A DNA stretch of 64,000 nt from Sepiola atlantica (Eukaryota; Mollusca; Cephalopoda; Sepiida; Sepiolidae): positions 4,630,001 to 4,694,000 of the forward strand of contig OY744520.1 of assembly GCA_963556195.1 (NCBI GenBank), given 5' to 3'. Shown here piece after piece: positions 43,185 to 54,658 of this stretch; position 1 is the stretch's first letter; each line of letters opens with the position of its first letter. The translations under genes and the position numbers were made by a program. The notes under the pieces were generated by a model. It was not told the origin of the DNA, made no database searches, and was given only the letters and a program-made list of their open reading frames with translations.

Positions 43185-45088
43185 AAAAATAGACAAAAGA
43201 GAATGTTTTATTTATCCATTTCCTTTATAGTAAGTTATTTTCCGAGGAACTTGTGTATATTCTTCAGATTTCTGAACAATGATCCTGTAATATTACTAGT
43301 ATGACTTCCGAGCAACACCAAATTAACAAAAGACAGAGCAGTGTTTCCCCCAGACAACGCTGCAATTAAACGTACCTGCTGTATCTATTATGTTAAACCC
43401 GTTGGATTTCTATGCGTAAATTGTATTTATTGCTCCCCTTGTTTTAGGTGATAAGTAAAAAAAAATAAAACTTAGGAGCTCTTCAGAGCGCTACTGAAAC
43501 CACCCAAATAAAATCAAGGATGATCCCAGAGCACTGCTAAAACAACCTTTTCCGAGTTTCTTACCGCCTTCCTTTGAAGGGAAATGATGTTGATAATGGT
43601 AATAGTCCGAAAATAAACTTAAGAAAAATAATTATATTAAATAAGAGGTTAGCGACTAGTAATTTTGAAAAAAAATGCCGAGTTATTTTCTTGTAAAATT
43701 ACTACATAATGACATTGAAATTACAGTGGTGTATTTCCAAATTCTTACATAATAACATTGAAATTAGAAAAACTCCCGCCTGACGAAATCTGCTTCATAG
43801 GAGTTCACTTAGAGATTCGAGAACACTACCATTATATTCACCGGTTAATCTTACCTAAGAATACACTTTAAAATGCTAAATACATTTTTTGACCTTTTTT
43901 TTTATTGAGTTCTATAAATATACCTATTTATTATTATAAGTATCGAATGTATGCAAATAAAATCATTATTCCATCTTAGAAGAACATATATATTTTATTT
44001 AAGTAACATATAAACCCTATATTTTATAGCATATATATAATAGAAAAATCTGGTCTTAGTAGTGACCGACCCTTACTCATATTCCTTACGGTAAAGGAAA
44101 GAGCAAGAAAACAAGAATATCATTTGCCGACAAGATTTCCAAGTAACATATTCTATCCGCATGTACAAAGAAAAAAGCCGGAAGCGAAGAGAACTCGCAA
44201 TCAGGCAGGTTAACTAGAGATCAAGTATACGCCTACATTGGTAACCAGGTCAACAAATCTTGCGGGTATTGCAGGAGAATAATCAAATGTTCTATTGCTT
44301 TAAGCATGGGCCGAAATAAACACAATTTCCGTTATCAGGGGGTTTTAGTTTCCCATCTAACCTGTCAACTCGTCATCACCTTCGCTGCCAAGAAAATGAG
44401 ATATTTCTGGGGGAATAATATATTCAAAGCAATTTAAGAAAAGTCTACAAGTTTAGACAATATATTTTTGAAAGCAACATACTTTTTATTCAAAACAACA
44501 AAGTACATTTTTGAAGGGACATAATTTTCGAACTGTGTCGAATTCCCGACATTTTTATTGAAGCGAAAAGCAATACCCTTTTTCCAAATTTACGATTTCT
44601 AAAATCGCACCTAAAACCAGTTATTTTTTTAAATCCACAGCTAAATCACATTCTTTTCATTCATATTATAGTGGCGTTCGTTTGATAACAATAATCAGGG
44701 CGATTGCGCCACAATTAATTCGGACATTTTTATTTTCAGATTGAATGAACATATTGGTACGTTCAATTCACGCATGTGTCATATCAAATACGTAATTCCT
44801 TACTTCATCTTTGATTGAATGTAATTGAAAGGTCGCTGCTAAATATTGCAAAGTACCACTAGATATTGACCAATCCCAAATGTATCTGTAAGACCTTTCG
44901 TATTTTTGCATGTTTAATTAGGGTTAAAGGAACATAAGAAAAAGCGCAAAGAAATATATCTTCTCCGATGAAGCAAGTGTTGCATTTTCTACAGATATTG
45001 CCCCCTCTCTATGATTACTCTTGTAAATGCTGGCGTTCAGCATGTATTCACAAGCTGAACGATTTGATTGAAGATATGATTTATAACC
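43185..45088. other. Mostly unannotated, one repeat unit
   Basis: No gene. At 43795-43890 there is a single unit related to the three tandem units at 15.3-15.6 kb (AGAGATTCGAGAACACTACC then ATTATATTCACCGG). Two similar lines near 43486-43545, AGAGCGCTACTGAAACCACC and AGAGCACTGCTAAAACAACC, suggest a short local duplication. Confidence 0.5.
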
Positions 45089-45091
45089 CGC

Positions 45092-45131
45092 TGTGGTGGT
45101 GGTGGTGGTGGTGGTGGTGGTGATGATGATG

Positions 45132-45209
<78 letters not shown>
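45092..45209. repeat. Compound (TGG)n-(TGA)n-(TTA)n microsatellite
   Basis: GTG/TGG units (45092-45120) pass into GAT units and then about 25 TTA/ATT units. Successive point changes with expansion at one end would give this order. Confidence 0.96.
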
Positions 45210-45262
45210 TTCGCTTTTGTTTTTCATCGTCCGAATTTATTTTTTCATAATTATGTTTAGCT

Positions 45263-45300
45263 CTGATGAGGCGTACTCGCTGAAATGCGACTGCCATTAT
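45263..45300 (+). ncRNA. Possible hammerhead core, unproven
   Basis: CTGATGA (45263-45269), a 4-bp stem GGCG/CGCT and GAAA (45282-45285) are spaced as in a hammerhead. ATG with CAT could give a short stem III. No stem I partner can be found, so the match may be fortuitous. A (TA)n array follows at 45318, as in the better-supported copies. Confidence 0.25.
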
Positions 45301-45317
45301 CTCGGTCAAAATAATTG

Positions 45318-45387
<70 letters not shown>
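45318..45387. repeat. (TA)n microsatellite
   Basis: About 35 TA units, followed by a G-run and a (TG)n-like stretch. Confidence 0.95.
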
Positions 45388-46534
<1,147 letters not shown>

Positions 46535-46537
46535 TTT

Positions 46538-46586
46538 ATCCTCTGACGAGAAGAGTTTTATCTTTGAAAAACCATGGTTTAGGGAT
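46538..46586 (+). ncRNA. Type I hammerhead ribozyme, complete core, copy D
   Basis: Stem I is ATCCT (46538-46542) with GGGAT (46582-46586), one G-U. The core CTGACGA is at 46543-46549. Stem II is GAAGA (46550-46554) with TCTTT (46561-46565), outer pair G-U. GAAA is at 46566-46569. Stem III is AAAC with GTTT around CATG (46569-46580). U16.1 is T46580 and cleavage is predicted after A46581. All invariant core bases are present. The GTTTTA loop of stem II and the extra pairing upstream of stem I (TTT with AAT) leave room for the tertiary loop contact that speeds animal hammerheads. Confidence 0.8.
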
Positions 46587-46784
46587 TAATGTAATTCCTT
46601 GCATCTGAACTTTCGATGTAATAAAATTCGTATTAATGTATGTAACTTTATGTAATGTTGTACTATTTTTTATCTTCATCTTTCTTTCTTTAAAATTGAT
46701 TGCTCTACTCAACGTATTGAGCTTTATTTTATCGAGATAGATCACTCTACGATATTTCGATTATCGTTAATTCCATTATCATTA

Positions 46785-46785
<1 letters not shown>
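46538..46785 (+). repeat. Hammerhead-bearing dispersed repeat, copy D
   Basis: The best-preserved core of the family. A hammerhead (46538-46586) is followed by about 200 bp containing GAACTTTCGATGTAATAAAA and GTATTGAGCTTTATT, then (TA)n from 46786. It is non-coding and non-autonomous if mobile. Confidence 0.8.

Positions 46786-46858
<73 letters not shown>
46786..46858. repeat. (TA)n array, tail of copy D
   Basis: About 36 TA units directly at the 3' end of copy D. Confidence 0.96.
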
Positions 46859-46861
<3 letters not shown>

Positions 46862-47029
46862 TTGAGTTGGGAGTTGCGTTCACTTTACAGAGCAAAAATA
46901 CATGGAATTGAATTGTACGAAAAGCCAAACAGTCATTCTCAACACTGATGATTACCAAATAGACTAGACCAACTCGACAATCGACTAACTCCCATCAATT
47001 CACAGATTCCGGATAGCTTTCTACTCAAA

Positions 47030-47250
47030 TAGCTTATTTCCTCGTGCTGCTGGCCTCTGGAACTCCCTCCCTGCCCCCTGTTTCCCCGACGGTACTGACA
47101 TGCAGAAATTTAAAACTAATGTAAACAGACATCTCGCTGCGCAGATCCCAATGTAAGTTGATTCCCCTTTCTTTATTCTCAGTAGCCCCTTACGTCTACA
47201 GTGGCAGCCTGCCTTGTCTGTGATGAACAATGTTTAAAATAAAAACAAAC
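47030..47250 (+). mobile_element. LINE 3'-end fragment (jockey-like)
   Basis: CTCTGGAACTCCCTCCCTGC (NSLP codons), GACGGTACTGACATGCAGAA, ACTAATGTAAACAGACATCT and the terminal TGATGAACAATGTTTAAAAT correspond to the shared LINE 3' end. It is truncated to the last ~220 bp and ends in A-rich sequence. Confidence 0.82.
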
Positions 47251-47254
47251 AAAA

Positions 47255-48248
47255 AAATTAATAAAAATAGTTATCATAATACTGTTTCTAGCTCCTTTTT
47301 AACACAGGATGGGCGTTTTAAGAAAATTAATCATGGGCATAGTGTAAACTTCCCTCCGTTTGAATCGTTGAACAATGTTATGACAACCTAATATATGTGT
47401 CAGCTTGTATAGATATAAATGGAGTGTATTTCCCCCTTTTGCCTATTACTGGAGAATGAAAGATGACTTTGCTCTGGGGTTCGAATCATACGACAGGCAA
47501 AACATTCCTTGATGTGTATTTTTGGTTTGCGTCTCCAACGTTTACTATACTATTTTTCTTCATATAGCAGCTGTTTAGGGAATTAGTGAACATATAATCG
47601 CCATCCTAACAATGTGCTCGGACTAGTGCATCTGATAACATATTACACATTCTTGTATGCTTGACGCACCAGCTCGCTGTGAAACCGTGATGTCTGGTAT
47701 AAACGATTACCATGTATTAGTCTAGGATTTCCCTGAGGCACATTTCGTGAAACCTCTCCAGAATCTGTATGTGTTGGTGATAGGTGAAATACAGAAGAAT
47801 AGACAAGAAGCACAATTCATACACACTTAGATTTGTTTTAAGGTAATGGCTTCGTCTAGCCACTTTTCTGCACATGTATGAAAACAAAAATCAACATATA
47901 ATGCTACAAGACCTTATTTTTAGAACACTTATTCGAATATTGATGAAAATCCATTACATTATTATTCTAGAAAATATCGGTAATTTAGATCTTAAGATTA
48001 TAGTGTCTTACACAGAAACTGAAATTCAGGGGATATAGTTTAATTATGGATAAAATTTCATCTAAATCATGAAGTGCTCCCAACCCCTCTTTATCGCTTT
48101 GCATGAAAGTAAATTCAACGAAATATAGCTCGAAATACATCCAGCTGATGTGTTTCAAAAGTCAATTAGTTCAAGAGTGAATACTGTTCATGCAAATATA
48201 TAAATACACCCACCTAATTTATATAGAAATATCTCTGTGTATATAAAG

Positions 48249-48250
<2 letters not shown>
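47255..48250. other. Unannotated sequence
   Basis: No gene. GGGGTTCGAATCATACGAC at 47476 resembles a tRNA B box without a usable A box or acceptor stem, possibly a SINE remnant. Confidence 0.45.
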
Positions 48251-48253
<3 letters not shown>

Positions 48254-48332
<79 letters not shown>

Positions 48333-48342
48333 GGTGTGTGTA
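48254..48342. repeat. (TA)n-(TG)n microsatellite
   Basis: About 27 TA units pass into TG units with one GG interruption. Confidence 0.95.
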
Positions 48343-48344
48343 TA

Positions 48345-48494
48345 GTCAAAAAAAGCTTTGAGTCATTTTAATCAATTGAAAAAATAAGAAAGGAAAATGC
48401 AGTTTAAATTCCCAGAGAAACTAACTAAATCCAATATGTTGCAGACTTAACATTCGTTGAAAAATTCATAAATAACAACAACAACAAAAAATAA

Positions 48495-48535
<41 letters not shown>

Positions 48536-48862
48536 GTAAATAAAATAAAAAGGAGGTTAAGTGAAACAAAAATAGGAGACCTTAACTTAAGCGTTAAATA
48601 TTAAAACGGGGATCATCAGCTGCTCACCATGTAACTGTTTCGGAGATTGAAAAACAGGACAGTTATAATATTAATGGCTCTCTAATGGTACTGATCAAAC
48701 TACCATTTCCCCAATAATCAAGTGTAGAAATAATTTCGCTTAAATTTTCACTAATATATACGTAAATAAATAATAATAATAATAAAATAATAATAATATA
48801 TTACCCTTAAGACTACCGTGTGATATGGTAATTTGCATATCAAATAACATTAATTATAACAA

Positions 48863-48865
<3 letters not shown>
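48345..48865. repeat. AT-rich sequence with (AAT)n runs
   Basis: (AAT)n occurs at about 48497-48535 and 48769-48800. No gene. Confidence 0.7.

Positions 48866-48922
<57 letters not shown>
48866..48922. repeat. (TA)n microsatellite
   Basis: About 28 TA units with no recognised flanking family. Confidence 0.95.
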
Positions 48923-48924
<2 letters not shown>

Positions 48925-48926
<2 letters not shown>

Positions 48927-51308
48927 TAGATGAATGTGTGTGTATACCTTTGTTTCTTACATATATGCTCCTAAAATACTCGACATAATTGTACATGTGG
49001 CATTACGATCCTTTAAATGCCGGTATGTCCTAGATATCATAAACTGATAATAATACCATTGCCAGATCATATTACTACGAGTAGTAGTAGTAGTAGTAGT
49101 AGTAGTAACAGTAGTAGTAATAAAATGATAATAATATTCGTGAGTAATAAGCTCCAAGTATATTGGTCATAATTGCACACATCTGATATGAAGCACTATT
49201 GAAGTCTCGGATGTATCATAGACAAATCAAAATTACAATAATATTACTTTCACTCTTACGGGTTCACACAATAGATTAGCAGTGTTAAATCCACAGTCTG
49301 GAACGGTGCCGATTAAGCGACGCACACACACACACCCTATTGAGTCAAAGAAAACATTTGTTAAAAAAAATAGTGAAATATTTTCTTTTTAAATGTCTAA
49401 ATTTATATAATGTTTAAATTTTAATTTGATGAGATTAAAAGAAAACGTTGGATTATTTTGTGAAACTGCCATGGTCCAAGGAGTGTATCCTGGTTTGACG
49501 GCTCCGACAGAAATATCCCAGAGTGGAATCTTATCGTTTTGGCACGGAGCAACACGTTCCTAGAGTGCGATCGTCACATCTCCGTTAGGAATATGGTTGA
49601 TTATTTTCTTCAATCAACGTTTATCTTTTGATCTCCAAATGCGTATCGTCTGTTGCCTGGCGAAAGGAGAACAATCGGTTGCATTAGGTGTTAGGCATTC
49701 ATTTTCTACAGATTATTTATCATCTTGACTTCGAGAGACTGACCAGATAAGATGAACACCTGATAAAAAAGCAGCCATAATATCTCGTATAAAAATATAA
49801 TTTATTTCTCACTGCATTTCGATAATCAAAAACGCGTATCATCGGCGCTGGGCAAAAATGAACGTCTCGTTTATGTGACGGAATTTTAACGTTTCCTTTT
49901 TTTCTATTGACGACAAAAAAAAGAAAAAATGTTCAACAAAAAATAAAACAGAAAGAAAGGATCCACAAAAAGAAAGAAAGAAAAATAACAAAAGTAACTC
50001 GTGGTAGTTTACCCATCGGTCCAAACACACGCCGTCGCCGAGAGCTCGTTGTTAGGCGCAGAGTATTTGACATTTGATCTTCCCGGCATCGAATTCCCCG
50101 GGCATATAACAACAAATGTGACTGCGAAGGTAGGGGGAATTTGATTTACAATGACCCAGTGCAATGCCGAGTATAATCATATTTGGGTTAAGTGTTATTT
50201 TCTTCCATTAGCCCCAGTTTCGGTCCGAGGGTCCACCATGATTTTACTTTGAATTTAAATTCAATTTGAACAAAGGTTTGGATTTTTTACAAATATCTTG
50301 TCAGAGATAGTTTTGTTTGGCTAAATGTTTGCAAAATATAAGATTCTACAAGAATAAGTTAACTACTGTAGAAGAATGAAGGTTGATTTAAAATCAATAT
50401 TGAATGCCTATGGCAATCAGGTTTAGGGACTCATGTTAAAGGAATAACGACAAACATAACATATGTTAATATCTATTATTTTTTAGTTGTGTACTTTTTT
50501 AATAGTAGTGACTAAAACAAATAAGAGGGAATTGACTTTAAAATAGTGTAATTATTTATATCGTGTTTACCTTTTTTTAAGAAAAGGTTTAATATCTCAG
50601 GAAGACTGAGAATTAAAGACAATTGTATTTTAGTGCCACTCGTACTGAGGATTAAACTTTCAACCTCCTTAATACTGTTACTTAAGAGTGATTATAACTG
50701 AGCACTTTTATCGGCTGCCCCACACATCAATGCGGACAATTCTAATACACATTTTAGGAGACTTAAATCTATTCTTGTTTTTTTTTAGTCTGTAGTCTTA
50801 TTACAAATTACTACTTCTCTCTATGTAACACTTAAAATTGCGTTCTAACCTATTATTTATAATTAATATTTAGCATATTGGATTAAATAATGTACTAAAC
50901 ATACTGCGGAGGTCATTGTCGACCAGCATATGAGCTGATTCTTTGTCTAGGCTGACTTTTACGGACGGCATGTCTCACCTTACTTTGTTTTCCACACTTA
51001 CATAAAATGGACATGATATTTTCTGTAGAACGCTTGACTCGGACGAGATGTTTTCGGAGAGTTAAGTTGAGCCTGAATACTTTACTGATGTAATAAGAAT
51101 TACATATCAGCCGTTTATATATGGTAGAGAGACAGTTGAGTTTTATTCATGACAATTAAGCTACACAGAGGATTTCGTGTTTCATCTATATTAGGATGAA
51201 ATGCAGAAGCCTCAGTGTAGCTTAATTGCCATAAATATATTTTCATAAGTTACTACTAAGCTCTACTCATGTTTAAGTAAATACTGTAAGTCGGTACATA
51301 AAAGATAG

Positions 51309-51310
<2 letters not shown>
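48925..51310. other. Mostly unannotated; small repeats
   Basis: A (TAG)n run lies at about 49078-49118 and an (AC)n run at 49321-49336. No frame is supported as a gene. The stretch 50000-50160 is somewhat GC-richer without a motif I can read. TGAGGATTAAACTTTCAACC near 50644 recalls the TTGAACCTTCAACC block of the MITE-like elements at 16.6 and 26.3 kb. 51145-51255 is listed separately. Confidence 0.45.
51145..51255. repeat. Hairpin-forming repeat related to 29.5 kb
   Basis: TGACAATTAAGCTACACAGA and GGATTTCGTGTTTCATC are mirrored, with mismatches, by GATGAAATGCAGAAGCCTC and AGTGTAGCTTAATTGCCA around a short TATATTAG centre. The right part continues with ATAAATATATTTTCATAAGT, as in the copy at 29507-29560. 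Confidence 0.8.

Positions 51311-51311
<1 letters not shown>

Positions 51312-51380
<69 letters not shown>
51312..51380. repeat. (TA)n array bordering the inverted-arm composite
   Basis: About 34 TA units end where the left ~360-bp inverted arm begins. A short TATATATT also lies at the outer end of the right arm (58900-58907). Confidence 0.93.
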
Positions 51381-51384
<4 letters not shown>

Positions 51385-51743
51385 TTTTTTGATTTTATTC
51401 CATTAGTTGCGACAAAACAAGTTTTGTTTCATTGGTGCAAATAGCGACCAACTCATCGGGCTGGCGATGGAATTCAAATGGCATAAGTTTTAACTTCACT
51501 TTAACGGGAGATTGAAAATTGAAAATACATTGGAGGGGGAGTGGGACAGAGTTGGGGCTTTGTCTATAACGGTGACATGGGACATGAGAGGGGAGGGGGA
51601 GGACCCCAACAAGTCGTGTTTCAAATTATTACGTGGGAGGTTTTTCACGTGTTTGTGCTGTGATGATCTCAATTTCGGCCGGGATGGGAGGAAGGGAGAT
51701 GGGGCGACGGCCAGAGTGAGTTAAATTTAAAATGACAATAAAA
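51378..51743 (+). repeat. Left ~360-bp inverted arm
   Basis: It starts in ATATTTTTTGATTTTATTCC, contains GGTCGCTATTTG-complement sequence and a purine-rich block (GGGAGTGGGACAGAGTTGG), and ends at GAGTTAAATTTAAAATGA. It matches the right arm with a handful of substitutions and small length differences in G-runs. Either strand's short open frames are incidental. Confidence 0.95.
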
Positions 51744-51955
51744 AAAAAGAAACTCCCATACTAAAGTGGAAAATCTTGAAAAAATCCAGCACCTGCAAAT
51801 CAATAAATACTCCATGTAGATTATGCTTAAATGAAAAACTGGAAATTATCCGCTTTAAGGACAAAAACAAACTCCTAAATAGAAAACAAGAGACATCTAT
51901 CAACTGTAAACATAGTAGACTCTACCTCCTTAGCAACCCACATACCCCACCTTAA
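51737..51955 (+). pseudogene. Penelope-like RT/endonuclease C-terminal remnant
   Basis: An open stretch of about 72 codons with no start. It encodes KKKETPILKWKILKKSS, then CRLCLNEKLEII, FKDKNKLLNRKQE, CKHSRLYLL and a stop. The CX2C...EKLxI...LLNxR-E...CxH pattern is the tail I associate with Penelope-like reverse transcriptases carrying a GIY-YIG endonuclease with Cys/His residues. The upstream protein is missing because the left inverted arm adjoins the reading directly. The copy is therefore 5' truncated. It could instead be from another retroelement with a similar tail, so confidence is moderate. Confidence 0.5.
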
Positions 51956-52533
51956 CCCCACACCAACCCCACATAACTTTAAAATAAAATTAAAAGTTGT
52001 TTTTTTTTGTTTTTTTTGTTTTTTTACAAAAATGAATGATAACATTAAACCCCCACTATACACTACCCCAAAACACACTATAACCCTCTACCCACCCACC
52101 CAAATTTACCACCCAATCCCACCCCAACAAATCATGATGAATCTATAAATATATAACCACCCCTCTAAACTACTAATAACATCAAATCTCTACGTACTAC
52201 CTATAATGCATAGCCTCAATAGCCTTTCAGCCATACTACCAATTCTAACATAAACCCATAACTAGGACAGCTATTAACACTGATATCACTTGGACTAATC
52301 TAATCTCAATTACTTAACCCTTCGATCACTACCTTGAACACTTAATTATTAACTAGTACTTAATCCTTGTCATTGGTAGTAGAACAAAAAAGCCTACCAT
52401 CACTTGTCGACTTATTTCGCCCAATGACTTCACAAGTAGCAAGATGGTAATGATGGTGATATTTATCATTATTACTATTATTATTATTATTAGTAGTATT
52501 ATTATTATTATTATTATTATTATTTTTTAATAC

Positions 52534-52564
<31 letters not shown>

Positions 52565-52813
52565 GTTATTATCATTAATATTCTTACAAACTTGTTATTT
52601 CTATTTTTATTCTAATTGTATTTATATTTAACTTTATTTTTATTTTTATTTTTATTAAGGCTTTTACTAAGGCTATTATCACTGCGACTATCGTAGGTAT
52701 GATTGGCAGACGTTATCATTGTTATCATAATCGGTGTTGTTAATGATAAAACTGGTAACACCAGAAAACTTCTCTTATAAAATGATTCCACTAATATTGA
52801 TCTCGGTATAATA
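51956..52813. other. Non-coding body of composite, with (TTA)n
   Basis: C/A-rich then AT-rich sequence follows the coding remnant. An interrupted (TTA)n microsatellite lies at 52470-52575, and TTTTTATT-type repeats at 52620-52660. No gene. It ends at the Gypsy target duplication. Confidence 0.6.
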
Positions 52814-52818
52814 TAATC
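52814..52818. repeat. Target site duplication TAATC (left)
   Basis: TAATC directly precedes the left LTR and is repeated at 58353-58357 after the right LTR. A perfect 5-bp duplication is the expected footprint of a Ty3/Gypsy integrase. Confidence 0.9.
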
Positions 52819-53041
52819 TGTTGTGGATATTGGTAAAGCTGAATGAATGACACAGGAACACATGGTTTAAATGAACAAAGGTATATATTATATAATAGAA
52901 AGAAAGAGATACAAGGAGATGTTGCTCTCAACCGCCATTGCTGGTTTGCCTGGGAAGAAGAGGGCAAGTGTCACGTGCTTCCCGTATTTATAAGGTGGAC
53001 GAGTCCATTAGTTCTCTGTAGGTAGGTACAGCAACATAACA
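52819..53041 (-). repeat. 3' LTR
   Basis: 223 bp, TG...CA ends (plus strand TGTTGTGG...CATAACA). It differs from the 5' LTR near its outer end (GGATATTGG versus GGACCTTGG) and by one base near the inner end (AGCAACAT versus AGCACCAT). Confidence 0.96.
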
Positions 53042-53051
53042 CCCCCCTTCC
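53042..53051 (-). promoter_or_regulatory. Polypurine tract
   Basis: On the minus strand, GGAAGGGGGG lies directly upstream of the 3' LTR. This is the standard position for priming plus-strand synthesis. Confidence 0.9.
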
Positions 53052-53073
53052 AAGCCTTACCTCCTCAGGAGTC

Positions 53074-54658
53074 TTAATAACGTTTCCTTTTCGGATCTAT
53101 CTCTAGGTAGTCCGGAGCCATTCGTTTTCTTTTTGGTTGTCGTTTACGTGTGACTACCTGGGGTGCTGGTAAGTTGAAGGTGTCATATATCACGTCCATC
53201 ACGTCTTCTCCTTGTGGGGCGCTGTCAGTGTCATCTGACAGTCTTTTTCTGATCTGATTTAGATGTCTCTTATGCGAGAACCGTGGTCCTCTTTTCAATT
53301 GTACCGGGTTCCCAGAACGATGCATTGTTTTTGAACATCTTAAAATATACCCTATCTCCTGGGTTGTATTTTTTCTTCGGTACCGTAGAGATTCGGTCAT
53401 AATTATTATGTTTAGGTAATAATTTATCAAACACGGACTTCACATTCCGCGCAAACATCATCTCTGCGGGGGATAATGATGATGCTATGTTCATGTTTTT
53501 TGTAATTCTATATACCTGTAAGAATTGTTGTAAAGCCTTCTCCTTAGGAGTATCACCGGCCTTTTTTAATGTTCTTTTTAATGTGTCTACGAAGCGTTCC
53601 GCCTGGCCGTTTGACCTAGGATGATACGGGGGCGTCGTTATATGTCTGATTTGAAACGTCGCGCAGAACTCCTCAAAGTCTGATGACGTGAACTGTGTCC
53701 CATTATCACTCACCAAACAATCCACTACCCCAAAACGGGCAAATAGTTCATGTAGGAATCTTATCGTAACCTCTGACGTGGGACTCTTGCAACGTAGTAC
53801 CTCGGGCCACTTTGAAAAACTGTCGACTACGATTAAGTAGTAAAATCCTTCCAATGGTCCCGCGAAATCCACGTGAATTCTTTCCCACGGACGGTCGGTC
53901 TTTGGCCATGGGCTATGCTTTATATGCGGTGCTTTTGCCGCTAAGGCACAGCCTTTACAAAGCTTTACTGCTTTTTCAATGTCATTGTCCATACCTGGCC
54001 AGTACACAAAACTCCTCATTAACCCCTTCATCCTGGTTATCCCTGGATGGCCAACATGAAATTCTTTCAGAATTTGTTTTCGTAGTTTTTCTGGGATGAC
54101 CACCCTTTCGTTATGCATGAGTACGTCATCACAGAGTAAGAAACTCTTTGCCGCATGTAAATCCTTATCTACCAATTTCATTTTTGTTCTGGTGATAAAT
54201 TCATCCTCTTGAGCTTCTTTTTTTATCTCGTATAGTGTCACCGGGAGCTCTCTCACTGCGTTGCACAAAATCTCTTTAAAATCTCCTTCTGTTTGAAGAG
54301 ACGCAATCACTGTGTCTTCTAGAGTCTCTCTCTGTTTTGGCACTAATCTCGACAATCCATCTGCATGATAGATTTTATTTGAATGCAAATGTTGCATTTT
54401 AAAGTTGTAGTTTAATAAGATAGTTCCCCATCTTTGTAGTCTATTAGCTGTATATACAGGTAGGCCTTTTTTAGATCCATAAATTGTAATTAGCGGCTTA
54501 TGGTCTGTCTGTAAGGTAAATTGTCTACCATGTATGTATCGGTGAAACTTTGTTACTGCAAATATTATTGCTAGGGCTTCTTTTCCGATTTGAGAATACT
54601 GTTTTTTCCGCTGGGAGCAAGGTCCTTGATGCATGTGCAATGGGTTTATGGGTTCCAT
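53074..54658 (-). pseudogene. Gypsy pol 3' part: RNase H end and integrase
   Basis: The open frame 54658-53270 (462 codons, about 19 of them before true homology starts) continues RNase H with KEALAIIFAVTKFHRYIHG and TDHKPL. It then encodes integrase with a zinc-binding H201/H204/C234/C237 and the catalytic triad D264 (HVDFAG), D318 (SDNGTQF) and E354 (NGQAER). It stops early after FWEPGTIEKR. A third frame (53430-53074) carries the continuation, GPRFSHKRHLNQIRKRL, a basic tail ending KRKRY. A second frame break therefore lies near 53285. This may be a small deletion, because part of the expected sequence between these blocks is missing. Confidence 0.93.

Noticed and set aside
47470..47495. 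Possible tRNA or SINE from GGGGTTCGAATCATACGAC
   Set aside because: Only a B-box-like string. The rest of a tRNA fold is missing.
51512..51724. 70-codon frame in the left inverted arm and 91-codon frame in the right arm
   Set aside because: The two arms are reverse complements, and the frames are not conserved in the same reading between them. Incidental.
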